Origin: Saccopteryx bilineata
Lineage: Eukaryota > Chordata > Mammalia > Chiroptera > Emballonuridae
DNA length: 64,000 nucleotides
Direction of reading: 5' to 3'
Assembly (NCBI RefSeq): GCF_036850765.1
Contig: NC_089490.1
Coordinates: forward strand, 275,852,482-275,916,481
The stretch's first letter is position 1. The number at the start of each line of letters is the position of its first letter. The notes under the pieces are model-generated. The model worked only from the letters and a program-made list of their open reading frames with translations, searched no databases and was not told where the DNA came from. Position numbers and translations under genes: made by a program. Of this stretch, positions 34,060 through 45,249 are shown piece after piece.

Positions 34060-36340
34060 TGACAGATCATCCTTTTAAAAAATTTTAAAGGCCTAATTTC
34101 TTATTATAGTGGGCCTGCTGACAATTTTCTTTCAGAATTTTGATCTCCCAGCTTTCCTTCCTCGTCCCCACGCAGAGCCCTTCGGTGATGCCCTGGGTGT
34201 CAGCACAGTGTTCCTCCAACATGCACATTTCCTTTATTTCCTTTCCTGGCCCCTTAGAGACAAAGGTAGGCAGGGAGAGTCCTTCAATATCACTACTGTG
34301 TTGACTGGTGATCTCATGGAATAAGAAGGCAAGTGACCACAGCCTATGCCTCAAAACTGGCTGTCTGAGTATATGGGACAGCTGCTGGTGGGGCCAGGCT
34401 GGGATGAAAGTCCCGCTTGGATGGTCCATCCATTCACAGAGTCAGCTCCCAGTATGGAGGCTAAGCAGTAATCCAAAATTAGACACTGCTGTTCTCAGTT
34501 GTTAGTTAAAAATAGCTGTTCTGCATCCTTTATGCAATCAGCCAGGGGCTGTTTTCAGCAAGTGTTTATGATAGAGAAAGACATTTGCTAATTCACTGCT
34601 TATCCAAGGAGAATAGCACTTATTTGTTGTTCTCAAGCAAATAGACAACCCAGGCTGCTGGTGGCAACTCACTTGCATTTTCTTCAGATTTGCAGGGTCA
34701 TTTTGTTTTGGAAAAATGGCTAGAGAGGGAAAGAAGCATGCACATTTAAAATGATTCTATAAAAGAGGCAGTTTACTGGGCTCAACTGGGGAGATGGCAT
34801 ACAAAGTTGGGTAGTTTTAATACAAAGAGAAGGACTGGAGCTTTCATCTGGATGGTGGTAAGCCCAAGGGACCTGGCCACCTTAGCGATTTGGAGTTCCC
34901 AAGTTTGTCTGTCCTCGGAGCCAGCTCAGCCCCTAATGGAGGAGCCCAGGAGGGAGTTTCCTACTTTCAGATTCAAGCTTTCCCTTTATCTTAGTTCTGA
35001 GTCAGCTCTGCTCGCATATCATGTGTGAGACCACTGGGAGCCAGCCTGTCTGCCAGCGGCCTGGACCCCCTCCGTTTCCTCTACTGCCTCTCCCCTTCTC
35101 GGGTTTGCTATCTCCTGCTCCTGACAAGCCAAACTGATGGGGAGAGGTCACAGGCCACCATGCTGAGGGTGGGGAGGGTGCTAGGAACCAGTCGTGATGG
35201 TTCTACCTAGGAATTTGGGTCCTTTCTATCTCTGGCACTAATGGCATCAAACTATTATAGGGGAAGATTCTGAACTGAATTATAAGTTCAGTTTGCCAGG
35301 GGTAGAGCATCTGAAGACATTTATCTTCAAGGCAATGTAAACATGAAACTTTAAAAGGCCCTGAACAAAGAAAGGCCTCCATAAAACTTGGCTCTTAGAT
35401 TTCAGGGTTGGGGAAGGGAGCTAGCCAGAGGCTAAGATGCAACCTGTCCTAAGACTGGGAATGGAAAACAGAGAGGTGTGGACACAGCTCCAAGCAAAGG
35501 TTTCGGTGAAATATCTAGAATCATGGAAGATTCGCTGTAGGCCTCCTTATCAGTTTTCATTCAGCAAATGGTTTTGTTTTATTGAGATATGAAAGAATTG
35601 GATATTAAAAAGCTAACGTATATATTTAAAAGCATGATGCATCATAGACACACTAATGTGGATATTATCACTTTTGTTATCCTTTAGAAAGTGTCACGGA
35701 GAACAACGTGTTTTCCTCTTCGGAGCGATTATGTTGATTCCGGGCCCTCAGGTGTCTGATTGGGAGGATAGAGAATCATACCCTGCCAATAAACTATATT
35801 TCTGTTTTGCTATCTTGTCCGGACTCGATCAGCAGCAGGTAATGTGAGTGAAGAAGTCTAGTGAAGCAGGAGGCAGCTGATGGAGACCACGCCCTGGGCA
35901 GGAGAAGCTGCAGGCTGGGCATGCGCCCTGTGCCGTCACACGAGGCCCCGTGTTCAGTGGATTCTCTGCTGTCACTGTATTGGAATTTTTAAAATTTTTG
36001 AGTAAGATACTCCACATTGTCATCTGACAGTGGGACCCCAAAATTTTGTGACAGGTCCTGACTCCAAGGATAGTATGAAAGAAGCAGGGAGGGAGGGGAA
36101 ACAGAGGCAGATGGAAGTAGATTCGAAAGAATGGGATATTTATGGTAGAAGATTACTTGCCTGAGAAAGAGAAACAGAGGGGAGTAGAGGGCAAGGGCAG
36201 GCAGTGAATGTCACTAGGTGGTGGTTTTGAATCATAAAGAAAAATGAAAGACCTTCTGTTATGTGGCTTCCAAGATACTTGAAGTTAAAAAATGGGCCGG
36301 AACTGGGTGATTCTTATATCTAGGTGTGGCCGGGGTGCCG
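34060..36340. other. Unique noncoding stretch
   Basis: No repeat, tRNA or domain-bearing frame recognised. Confidence 0.35.
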
Positions 36341-36840
36341 CCCTGTTAGCCCTGCCTCAGAGTAAAATGAAAGTGTTTGCGTGACTTTCTCTCTTCATTT
36401 TCAATAACAGCCGATTTTTGCAAATCGTACAAGATTCTTGGCTTTTTCTTCTCAAAGATTTGGTTGCTAAATAAAGGGGGACCAAAGACAAAATCACTTC
36501 CCATTATGTTTAATTCACGAGCTTTCCACATTTCAGGCCTCCCTGCAAAAGAGTTTCAGTTACATTTCCTTTACTCTCCAAAGGGAATTTTATAACCCTC
36601 TGATTTACGCTGAGGTCGCCAGAAGGTCTGTAAGCTGCTGCAGACCATCAATCACAGAACCCCTGACGTCATCATAGGATCACAAAAGGAAAGTGGAAGA
36701 CATTAGTGAAGGCCAAGATTAATATGCCTTTAAGTGCTAATTTATTTCTCAAATGTGCAGCTTGAAATCTCTCTCTTTCTTACTGCTTATTAGGCCCAAG
36801 GCTGAAACTTTTTTATTCTCATCTTTGAGCCGCTGCAGGA
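36341..36840. promoter_or_regulatory. Candidate cis-regulatory stretch with a perfect CRE
   Basis: Repeat-free DNA with a perfect CREB/ATF site TGACGTCA at 36664-36671, TAAT-type homeobox motifs (attaatatgc, gctaattta at 36717-36745) and a ctttaagtg NKX2-like motif at 36729. There is no gene evidence. The call is inference from motif content only. Confidence 0.25.
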
Positions 36841-37640
36841 TTGGGACTCTGAGCCTCAGTGAAAAGTGACTCACTGCTGGTGAGAATTATTCAGCAGAGG
36901 AAGTGAGTGAGCTTTATCTCACAGGCAGGTGGGTGCAATTGTCAAGGAAGCCGATGCACTGAGCTGCGTGTCTGGCACTCCATGGGGTGCTTGGTGCAGC
37001 CTGGTGAGGAGTGCACAGAGCTCCAGGGTTTGCAGTCCCACTGGGGGAGGAGGCTCGCAGATGCAAGTCAGTCACTGGCAATGGGGCCGTGGCTGATGGC
37101 CTGCGGTAGGAAGCCGAGGCGCAACTAGAGGGAGAGAGGACTGGGTGTGAGATTCTCCTAGACCTAGAGGGTGGGTCTTAAGCCAGCCAGGGAAGAGGTG
37201 GTTGGCAGGATGGGGGAAGACTGGAGGAAAGTAAAAAGGATGGATGATGTCATGGACAGTGTTTGGGGACAATTTTGTAGGGAAGCAGTGGGTACTGGGG
37301 TAGCTCCTGCCTCGGTCCAGAGCGGACATGTGCTGGACAGTCAGGGTCTCCTTCTCTCTACACTGCCCAAACTGTTCTCCCTGGGACCTGGGATCCCAAC
37401 AGCAACTTCTGAGCTCTGCCGTCTGCCCGCTGCCACTCCGGAGTGGGTTCAGAGTTTCAAGAACAATGAGCACTGATGTCCACTAATTTCTAGAGTCATG
37501 GTGGGCAAAGCATGGTGACCCTACGAATGGAGAAGCAATGTGGCAACCCCCTTACATTTCCCTGTTACTAACAGCTCTAGGCTGAGCTTTTCTGAGCCCA
37601 AGGCACTGAGTGAACAACAGAGATTCAGAGAAGTATAAGA
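36841..37640. other. Unique noncoding stretch
   Basis: G-rich, without a recognisable repeat. The frames at 37072-37473 and 37171-37476 overlap on opposite strands and have no known domain. Confidence 0.35.
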
Positions 37641-37649
37641 CTCAGTTAA

Positions 37650-37841
37650 GGCCCTGGCCAGTTAGCTCAGTTGGTTAGAGTGTTGTACCAAAACAACGAG
37701 ATTGTAGGTTAGATCCCGGTCAGGGCACACACGGGTGGGAAGCACCCAATGAATGCTAAGTATAACAACAGATGAATGCTTCCCCCACTCCTCACTCTCT
37801 CTTCCTCTCTGTCTCTAAAAATTAATTAATTAAGAAAATTA
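37650..37841 (+). mobile_element. tRNA-derived SINE, family C (plus), first of a pair
   Basis: Head gccctggccagttagctcag followed by ttggttagagtg (A-box-like) and gtaggttagatcccggtc (B-box-like). It has a CT-rich body and an AT-rich tail (aattaattaattaag). Confidence 0.85.
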
Positions 37842-37985
37842 AGCCCTGGTTGGATAGCTCAGTTGGTTGGAGTGTTGTTCCAAGGTGTGGAGGTTGCTGG
37901 TTCGATCCCCAGTCAGGACACTTACAGGAACAGCTTTATATTCCTGTCTCCTTGCCTCTCTAAAAAATAAACAAACAAACAAATC
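37842..37985 (+). mobile_element. tRNA-derived SINE, family C (plus), second of a pair
   Basis: It starts directly after the tail of the first SINE: head gccctggttggatagctcag, B-box-like 'gctggttcgatccccagtc', tail aaataaacaaacaaac. The head-to-tail arrangement suggests insertion into the A-rich tail of the older copy. Confidence 0.85.
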
Positions 37986-37989
37986 CTGA

Positions 37990-39235
37990 TTGCAAGTCTC
38001 CTGGGGACCCGTACGGTTTAGGGGATACACACTGGAGAGGGCAGAAAGGCATGGGCATGCTCCTAGAGGGAGAGTGTCTCAGGAAACTTAAAAATAACAC
38101 CTTCCCCTTTGCATTCTTGTCCTTCAAGGTTCAAAAGGATAAGACCCCAATGCCTCGTTCTCCTTTCTGACTCCTGCCCCCATAAGTCCACCTTCTTTCT
38201 GACTCTGGGAGACTCTCCCAGACTCCCGCTTCCATTTCTCTGTTCATGCTCCAGGTCTTGTGCCTGAAGTTCCCTTGTATGGCCAGCAAATGAGTGCCCT
38301 TGGTTTTGATAATGTTTGAAAAAAATGAAACTTACGGAAGGTCCTCAAGTGTCTTAAAATGTGTGATGTTTTGCTTAGACCTGTGGGAGTACAGGCCATT
38401 AAGCCCTTCATTTTCTCCCTCGAGCTCCCTGTTTAACAACAGAGACCAACTGTGTGTGGTTTATCTCTTTCTGAGCAGTCTGTGCGCAACCCGATTATGG
38501 AACGTCAGCCTGAATACCTCGAAGCGAGTGCCAGCTCTTTCCACTGAATGTGATCTGTTGTATTGGTTTATCAATATGTTATCTGGTCGACTTTGCTGCC
38601 GCTGACAGCATGGAACGTCCCCAGGTGAGTGGCAGCTATGAGCAGGATGGCAGCCACAGTGAGAGGGTACCAGGCTATGCTAGGCTCCAGCATTTTGTCT
38701 CAGGGCTTGTGTTCTGTTTGTATCCAGACACCCCCCATCCCCACCAACCTGATCAGAAAGACGCTCAGGAGAGATGAGTCACTCATTGTTCTGGTACTGG
38801 GACCCCAGAAAGCAACACGGACTTCCAATTGGCACCCAGGGCACAGTGATGCTGGGGGCTGAAGTGCCATCCACTCTCTGGACTTTCTTCTCCGCCTGTC
38901 TTCAAACCCACATTAGCCATCAAAATAGAAATTCTGAAATGGCAGAAGCCAAGTTCCTGTTGGGTTGAGCCATGGCCATGAGAACAATGAACTCTATTAT
39001 CCGAGTTCAAACCTCCTCACCACTGCCCGGCAGTTGGCCTAATCTCCTACCTTCCCAGCTTACCCATTGTTGCCATGATGTCTTCTACCTGTCTGATAAG
39101 TCATCCTATTCCTCCAAAATTCCTTAATTTCTCTTCAAGCCTTGCATAACAAACTCAAAGAATGTCACAAAGATTCTTCCCAGTCTGCTTTGCCCACCTT
39201 CTTGGAATTGGCCCACCTTTGCCTCCACACATCAT
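37990..39235. other. Unique noncoding stretch
   Basis: No repeat recognised. A 'ccccaggtgagtgg' string at 38616-38629 resembles a splice donor, but nothing else supports an exon. Confidence 0.35.
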
Positions 39236-39324
39236 GGTCATTTATTCAGCTGATGTTTCCTGGGCACTGTCCTAGTGCAGGCCTTTGGGTGGTACTAAGG
39301 AAATGAAGGTCAGGCAGAAAAGGC

Positions 39325-39715
39325 AATATATCATGTTCCTGTGGCTGCTGTAACAAATTACTGTGACACTTTTTGATTTAAAACAACACATTTATTGTCC
39401 TTTGGAGGCTCTGGTTCAGGTGGCTGCCAACAATCATTGGCATCCCTTGGCTAGTGGCCGCATCCCTGCAGCCTCTGTCATCATCCTCACCTGGCCTTCC
39501 CCGGAGAGACTCCCCTCTCCTCCCTCTCATAGGGACCCAGGCCGTTGGGTTTAGGGCCCACTTAAATCTGGGATGACCTTATCCTGAGAGTAGCCTGAAC
39601 TTAATTACATTTGCAAAGACCTTATTCCCGAATAAGGTCATATTCATAGATAACAGAGTTTAAGACTTGGGCTTAAATCTTTTTTGGGGACACAAGTCAA
39701 TCCTCTAAAGGCTCA
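39325..39715 (-). mobile_element. MLT1-type (ERVL-MaLR) LTR fragment, minus
   Basis: The order 'tggctgctgtaacaaattac', 'tttaaaacaacacatttatt', 'cctcacctggccttcccc', 'tacatttgcaaagacctta', 'aataaggtcatattcata' and 'gggacacaagtcaatcc' is the reverse strand of an MLT1-type LTR, an ancient endogenous-retrovirus-like family. There is no internal coding region. Confidence 0.75.
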
Positions 39716-39829
39716 ATAGTATTTCTATTCTCATGCAGGTTCCCAAGGATTAGAAGTTAGGGGTGTCTGCCATGTTGCTCTCTTCATACTTGCTCCCTCG
39801 CTGGGAGAGGATTTCCTTCTGTCCTCATC

Positions 39830-40030
39830 CATCCTGCAAGGCACAGTTCAAGTTCTGTCACCGACACGAAGGCTTGCCTCCTGTGTCGTTTCCTTCGTCG
39901 GCTTTCATACACTGAGAGTGCCCGAGGGCTACCTGTCTGGGACTTCGCTGCTGTGACCTCCTTGAAGACGGGGTATCTGTGGTACAGCATCTTTTACACA
40001 GTGTGTACTCAGTAAATGCTGAATGGAACA
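39830..40030 (+). mobile_element. L2 LINE 3' end fragment (plus)
   Basis: It ends 'acagtgtgtactcagtaaat' + gctgaatggaa, the L2 3' terminus pattern (tagtaggcactcaataaatgtttgttgaatgaa). The upstream part is degenerate. Confidence 0.6.
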
Positions 40031-40212
40031 GGGACTCCATTTTTTTTGAAGTTCATGTATATACATATGTTCCAAAAATGCAGTTTGGATGTTGGTTAAA
40101 AAAAAGTTGCATGAATGATAATGATAATATTAACTGTCTTCTTAAAAGATTTTGAGAAAGATAAAGACACACAGTAGTTCTTTACTAAGAAACATGTCAT
40201 GTTTTCTTTTTT

Positions 40213-40432
40213 TTTTTAATTAAAAAAAATTTTTTTAAGTTTATTTTTTTATTTCTTTATTTATTCATTTTTAGAGAGGAGGGGGGGGGAGAGAAAGACA
40301 GAGAGGAGAGAAGAGGAGCTGGAAGCATTGACTCCCATATGTGCCTTGACCAGGCAAGCCAAGGGTTTCAAACCGGCGACCTCAGCATTTCCAGGTCGAC
40401 GCTTTATCCACTGTGCCACCACAGGTCAGGCT
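40213..40432 (-). mobile_element. tRNA-derived SINE, family B (minus)
   Basis: Head on the minus strand cctgacctgtggtggcacag, then 'gccggtttgaaacccttggc', a GA-rich stretch and a T-rich tail on the plus strand. The duplication atgttttcttttt is at 40199 and 40433. Confidence 0.9.
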
Positions 40433-40445
40433 ATGTTTTCTTTTT

Positions 40446-41030
40446 GAAGCTAATATACCTTGCTCTTAAGTGCATTTATTCAACTTTGTCAATTAAAAAA
40501 GTTATGACTGTAATGCACTTTAAATCTTTCTTCTTTATTCAGCTTTGCAATGCCGACAAAGAAAGCCCTCGGAGGAAATATATATGAAAAGATATTTTGG
40601 TTTGCACCTCTCCCTGCCCCATTTCTATTTATGGAAGTAACCATCTGTAGGTGTAATGACCCACATGTTATCATGATGTATAAACATATGCAGCAGATTA
40701 GTCTGTAATTTCTTCTACTGAGAAAGTTTCCTGTAGTCTTGTAAGCTATGTCTGTGGCTATAAATTCTACTGAAGTATTTATTGCTTATTTCATGGATTA
40801 CTAAGTCCTTGGCATTGGTTAGGGTGGCTGTGGGCACTTATGTGCCTCTCTCTGGAGAAATAGCCAAAGGTCTCCTTTCCTCCTATTTGTCTACAAGGCA
40901 TTAATGCTCTGCTCAGAATGTGTCACCTGTCAGTCCCTGAGGGAAGCAGAAAAGAAGTAGGGGCTCATGTGATTGCTGTTTATAGAAGATAGTGAAGAGA
41001 AAATACTTTAAGCTTATTGTATCTGTTCTT
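40446..41030. other. Unique noncoding stretch
   Basis: Nothing recognised. Confidence 0.35.
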
Positions 41031-41600
41031 AAAAACAGATGCATATTTCCTTTTAATAGTTACTAAATGCACATAGCACACACATCTGTTATTTAATTGT
41101 CTTCCATCTTTCTGGAGATATTCTATTTCTTACAATAAATTGATGACACAATAGCACACTATATTGAACTTTGCTTTATTGCAACATACCTTGTAGCTAA
41201 CATATAGTATGGCCACATCCTCTTTTACACCTGCCTGAAGTGTCTTATCAGGAATATCCCTGTAATATATTAACAGTTATATACTGAAGAACACTTGATT
41301 TTTTAATCTTTTGTTCATACAAATATATGTTGTCATGAATGTACTTGTAAATAGACCATCTCACGTACGTCTGAGCATTTCTGTAGAATGTATTCTAAGA
41401 GACAATTTGCTGGGTCAAATTGATGTGTACCTATTTGGATCATGTTGCTAAATCATTTTCTGAAGAATTTGCACCAGTTTATGCTCTCACCAGTGACGTA
41501 TGACAGTACCCTTCTCCCCACATACTCACCAGTATGGTGTATTACCAAGTTATTAGATTTTTGTCAATTTGGTAGAGAAAAAAATTGTCACTGAAGGTTT
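41030..41600 (-). mobile_element. Ancient L1M/HAL1-like fragment (minus)
   Basis: The phrases 'gacaatttgctgggtcaaat', 'tttgcaccagtttatgctct', 'caccagtatggtgtattacc' and 'gatttttgtcaatttggtag' are the reverse-strand signature of old L1/HAL1 3' DNA. Its left limit is uncertain. Confidence 0.6.
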
Positions 41601-42124
41601 GGTTTACAGGTCTCTTTGGTGAAGTTTGTGCCTTAATTCACTCGTTTATCAATTCTGTAATATTAGTTGAGCACCTACTGTGTGCAGACACTATTCTAGC
41701 TGCTCATGATGCAACATTGGACAGAGTAAACCCCAAATCACCCATTCTCATGGTGATATATTTTAGTCAGAGGAGCTAGGCAAAGGAAGAGTAAATAAGT
41801 AAAATGGCTTCCAAAACAGTGATAATTTCTATGAAGACAAAGAGAGAAGGGACGGGAGCTAAAGACTGCAGGGTGGAAGGTTGTAGTATTAAATGAGGGG
41901 TGAGTGAAGCCTCCCTGAACGGTTGAAATTTGCGTCTAGACCTGGTGGGGTGAGGGAGAGAGTCAGGCAGCATCCAGGGAAGGTGTCCAGGAAGGTAGCG
42001 CAGCATGGCATTGAGCTAATCTCAGAAGTCTTAGTGCTGAGCAAAGTAGGGGCACACCCAAGGGAGGGGCATGGATGCCACCTCTTTATGGGATAAATGA
42101 GAAGGTCATGTTATTGGCCAATGC

Positions 42125-43005
42125 ATTAGTTGAGGTTCTCCACAGAAACAGAACCAGTAGGATATACATATGTAGATTGAGCTATTTATCTATATATTTA
42201 ATATTCATATATTTATCTATTGATATCTCTGTGTTTATCTCTATATATCTACTTCTATAATAAGAAAGAGAGAGGAGGAAGAGAGATATTTACTTTAAAA
42301 AATTGGTCCATGTATGTGTGAAAGCTAAACAAGTCTAAAATTTGTAGGACAGGCTGAGGCTGGAGACTCAGAAAAGAGCTGTTCCAGTCCAAAGGCTGGA
42401 AGCAAAATTCCTTCTTCTTCTGGGGTTCTCAGTCTTTTTTCTCTTAAGGCCTTCAACTGATTGGATGAGTCCCACTCACATTATAGAGAGTAGTCTGCTT
42501 TACTGAAAGCCCACTGATTTAAAGGTTAATCTCATCTAAAAAATATGTTCACAGCAACATCTAGACCAGTGGTAGTCAACCTGGTCCCTACCACGCAGTA
42601 GTGTGTGTTCCAGCTTTCATGGTGGGTGGTAGCGGAGCAACCAAAGTATAAATAAAAAGATAGATTTAACTACAGTAAGTTGTTTTATAAAGATTTATTC
42701 TGCCAACCTTAGTGAAAATCTGACATAAAATACTTGGTAAGTAATTATTATTATATGCTTTAACTTGCTGTAACTCTGCTTTATAAATTTTATAAAGTAA
42801 AGTTACTTCCCTACTTTATAAATCACCATTACTGTGGAACCGGTGGGTGGTTAGAAAATTTTACTACTAACAGAGATACAAAAGTGGGTGGTAGGTATAA
42901 AAAGGTTGACTACTCCTGATCTAGACAGATGTTTGGCCAAATATCTAAGTACTTGGGTCTAGACAAAGTAACACATAAAATTAACCACCATAGGCAATAT
43001 TGTTG
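42125..43005 (+). repeat. Ancient interspersed repeat, copy 2, split by hAT element
   Basis: It has the same layout as 20428-20870: 'gaggttctccacagaaacag', an AT-rich simple block, 'ggccttcaactgattggatg', 'gtctgctttactgaaagccc', then (after the hAT) 'gtttggccaaatatctaa' and 'cacataaaattaaccacca'. Confidence 0.6.
42567..42918 (+). mobile_element. Non-autonomous hAT-like DNA transposon, copy 2 (352 bp)
   Basis: Ends are cagtggtagtcaacc (42567) and ggttgactactcctg (to 42918), inverted repeats of each other. The exact 8-bp duplication atctagac is at 42559-42566 and 42919-42926. The length equals that of copy 1. Inside is an AT-rich region (tttataaattttataaag) that could form a hairpin. No coding capacity. 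Confidence 0.9.
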
Positions 43006-43440
43006 TTATCATCTTTGGAAAATACAATCTCCCACATCATGCTAAAGGAGAACAAAAAGGCCAGAAGTGGCATGAGTGGGGAGAGAGTAATAGGAAAGGA
43101 GGTCAGAGAGGTCGTAGGCACCAGATGCATGGTCTTGGAGCTACCGAACTTTAGCTTTACCTCTGAGATGGAAAAAGCAATGTAGGATTACACTTTGAAG
43201 GGATGACTCTGAAAGCCCTCTGAAGAACAGGAAAGGGGAACAATTATGGAAACAGGGAGCTCAGTTAGGAATAGCAATCATCTAAGAGAGGTGATGGTGG
43301 AGAGAAGTGGATACGATCCTGGATCCTTCAAAAGACAGAGCCAATAGAATGTGTTGACATGTTAGATATGGAGGAGAGAGAAGGAGAAGAATTAGGATGA
43401 TTGCAAGATTGGGGAGAAAAACAGAAGGATAGATTTAAGA

Positions 43441-43953
43441 ATCTTTATATGTTTTAGAGCCATTTTCATGTTTTTGTTCTGTAAAAATCTCATTATTATT
43501 GTGCCCTTTTTCTCTGTTGTGTTGGCCTGTTTCTTAAAGATTTATGGGAGATCATTACATGTTAAGATAATCTCTTGGAAATAAATTGCAAATATTTTTT
43601 CTAGTTCTCCATTTGCTTTATAATTTTAAGTAATTTATTTTTGTACTGCTTAAATGTTTTTGTTTTTGGCAGTCTAATTTATTTATCTGTCTTTTATGGT
43701 TTCTGGGTTGAAGTTCTTTTATATTTTTACGAGAATGAACAAGATATGACGGCAATTTCTTTGCATAAAACATTTTCTTTTTCCACTAGTCTTGGAAAAC
43801 GGAATTTGTGTAAGCCAGGATTTAAGAGTAATAAAGATTTGTAATTCACAAGTTTATGAACATAATTTAAATCACTATCTTTAGTGTTTCTTTTGAAGCC
43901 ACATAAACAGAACAACTCTATGTTAAGGTGGACTTAATTGAGTTTTTTTCCTA
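43441..43953. other. Unique AT-rich noncoding stretch
   Basis: Possibly decayed L1 (ttctgggttgaagttc), but too weak to call. Confidence 0.3.
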
Positions 43954-43963
43954 GCTTTACTCT

Positions 43964-44178
43964 CTCCCACCTTCTTTTCCAAGTGAGAGGAGGGGAGACA
44001 GAGAGACAGACTCTTGCATGTGCCCCAACTAGGATCCACCCGGCAACCCCCATCTGGGGCTGATGCTCTGCCCATCTGTGATTATGCTAGTAGCTAAGCT
44101 ATTTTTAGCACCTGAGTCGAGACTCCATGGAGCCACCCTTAGTGCTTGAACCAATAGAGCCATGGCTGCCAGAGGTGA

Positions 44179-44221
<43 letters not shown>

Positions 44222-44434
44222 GAGAAAGAAAGAGAGAGAGAGAGAGAGAAAGAAAGAAATTAAGAAAAAGAAAGAGAGAAAGAAAGAAAGAAAAAGAAAG
44301 AGAGAAAGAAAAGGGGAAGAAGAGGGGTGGAGAAGCAGATGGTTGCTTCTCCTGTGTGCCCTGAGCAAGAATTGGACCTGGGACATCCACATGCCAGGCT
44401 GATGCTCTATCATTGAGAAAACTGGCCAGGGCCT
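43964..44434 (-). mobile_element. tRNA-derived SINE, family A, old subfamily, with (GA)n expansion
   Basis: The exact duplication gctttactct lies at 43954-43963 and 44435-44444. It carries the old-subfamily text 'aagctatttttagcacctga'. The purine-rich part of the SINE has expanded to about 140 bp of (GA)n/(GAAA)n at 44179-44317. Confidence 0.88.
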
Positions 44435-44830
44435 GCTTTACTCTTTAATATCACTTCTCATAGTGATTTTGACAAATAAATGAAGTAGGCTAAAGAGAGG
44501 CTGAATGGCAGAGACAATAACCTAGAAATATTTGGTTAGGTCTTGAATAACTAGGTTGAAAAAATACTTTTCTCTGCATCTTATGATTCTTAATATTCTA
44601 AAATTTTGCTTCCATAATAATTGATTAAACTGTAGTCAATTATACTTAACATAAAAAAGCATAAGTATTTATTTAACATAAGTATTTATGAATTTAGCTT
44701 TATAAGACAAATAAAGTATTCATTTCGGAATGTATACTTCTTAAACACACATGCACAATTTTTTTTATCTTTGCAGAACCAAATATTATTTGCACAGTAA
44801 TTTCTGAATTTGCTCTGGGTTTTTTTTTTG

Positions 44831-45240
44831 TGTGTGTATTTTTCTGAAGCTGGAAATGGGGAGAGACAGTCAGACAGGCTTCCGCATGCGCCCGACCGGG
44901 ATCCACACGGCATGCCCACCAGGGGGCGGCGCTCTGCCCACCAGGGGGCGATGCTCTGCCCACCAGGGGGCGATGCCCTGCCCCTCCGGGGCGTCACTCT
45001 GTTGTGATCAGAGCCACTCTAGCGCCTGGGGCAGAGGCCAAGGAGCCATTCCCAGCGCCTGGGCCATCTTTGCTCCAATGGAGCCTTGGCTGCGGGAGAG
45101 GAAGAGAGAGACAGGGAGGAAGGAGGGGGGAGGGGAGGAGAAGCAGATGGCCACTTCTCCTGTGTGCCCTGGCCGGGAATCGAACCCGGGACTTCTGCAC
45201 ACCAGGCCAACGCTCTACCACTGAGCCAACCGGCCAGGGC
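44831..45240 (-). mobile_element. tRNA-derived SINE, family A (minus), young, three 22-bp units
   Basis: A well-preserved copy with duplication of the type tgctctggg/tgctctggt at 44811 and 45242. It carries three CTCF-core-like motifs at 44916-44928, 44938-44950 and 44960-44972, spaced exactly 22 bp. The head at the right end reads ggccctggccggttggctca on the minus strand. Confidence 0.93.
44916..44972 (+). promoter_or_regulatory. Triple CTCF-core-like array in SINE
   Basis: Three consecutive ccaccagggggcg motifs with a 22-bp period. The 13-mer agrees with the core of the known mammalian CTCF motif (CCASYAGRKGGC). Binding is inferred, not shown; the outer motif positions (tgcc before, gctct after) also recur in each unit. 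Confidence 0.5.
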
Positions 45241-45249
45241 CTGCTCTGG

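Larger units (their letters stand above)
41635..43440 (-). mobile_element. L2 LINE (minus), interrupted at 42125-43005
   Basis: 41635-42060 starts with the L2 3' end in reverse (gagcacctactgtgtgcaga...) and runs on through 'atttctatgaagacaaagag' and 'gaagcctccctgaac'. 43030-43440 continues with 'ggtcagagaggtcgtaggca'. Between them sits an LTR-like repeat which itself holds the hAT copy 2. The nest gives the order of insertion. Confidence 0.65.

Noticed and set aside
33627..34088. Recurring frames with 'PGIEPGTPARQADALPLSQPARA'-like ends across the window
   Set aside because: All lie inside family A SINEs and are the SINE body read in different frames. The similarity reflects the repeat, not a protein family.
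37650..37740. tRNA gene
   Set aside because: A- and B-box-like motifs are present, but no complete cloverleaf followed by a terminator is seen; a CT-rich body and A-rich tail follow, so it is a SINE head. The same applies to all other SINE heads.
38616..38640. Splice-donor-like ccccaggtgagtgg after a short open frame
   Set aside because: A single donor match is expected by chance; no matching acceptor or domain.
44916..44972. CRISPR-like short array
   Set aside because: The 22-bp units have no variable spacers, lie in a eukaryotic SINE and recur at other SINE copies.
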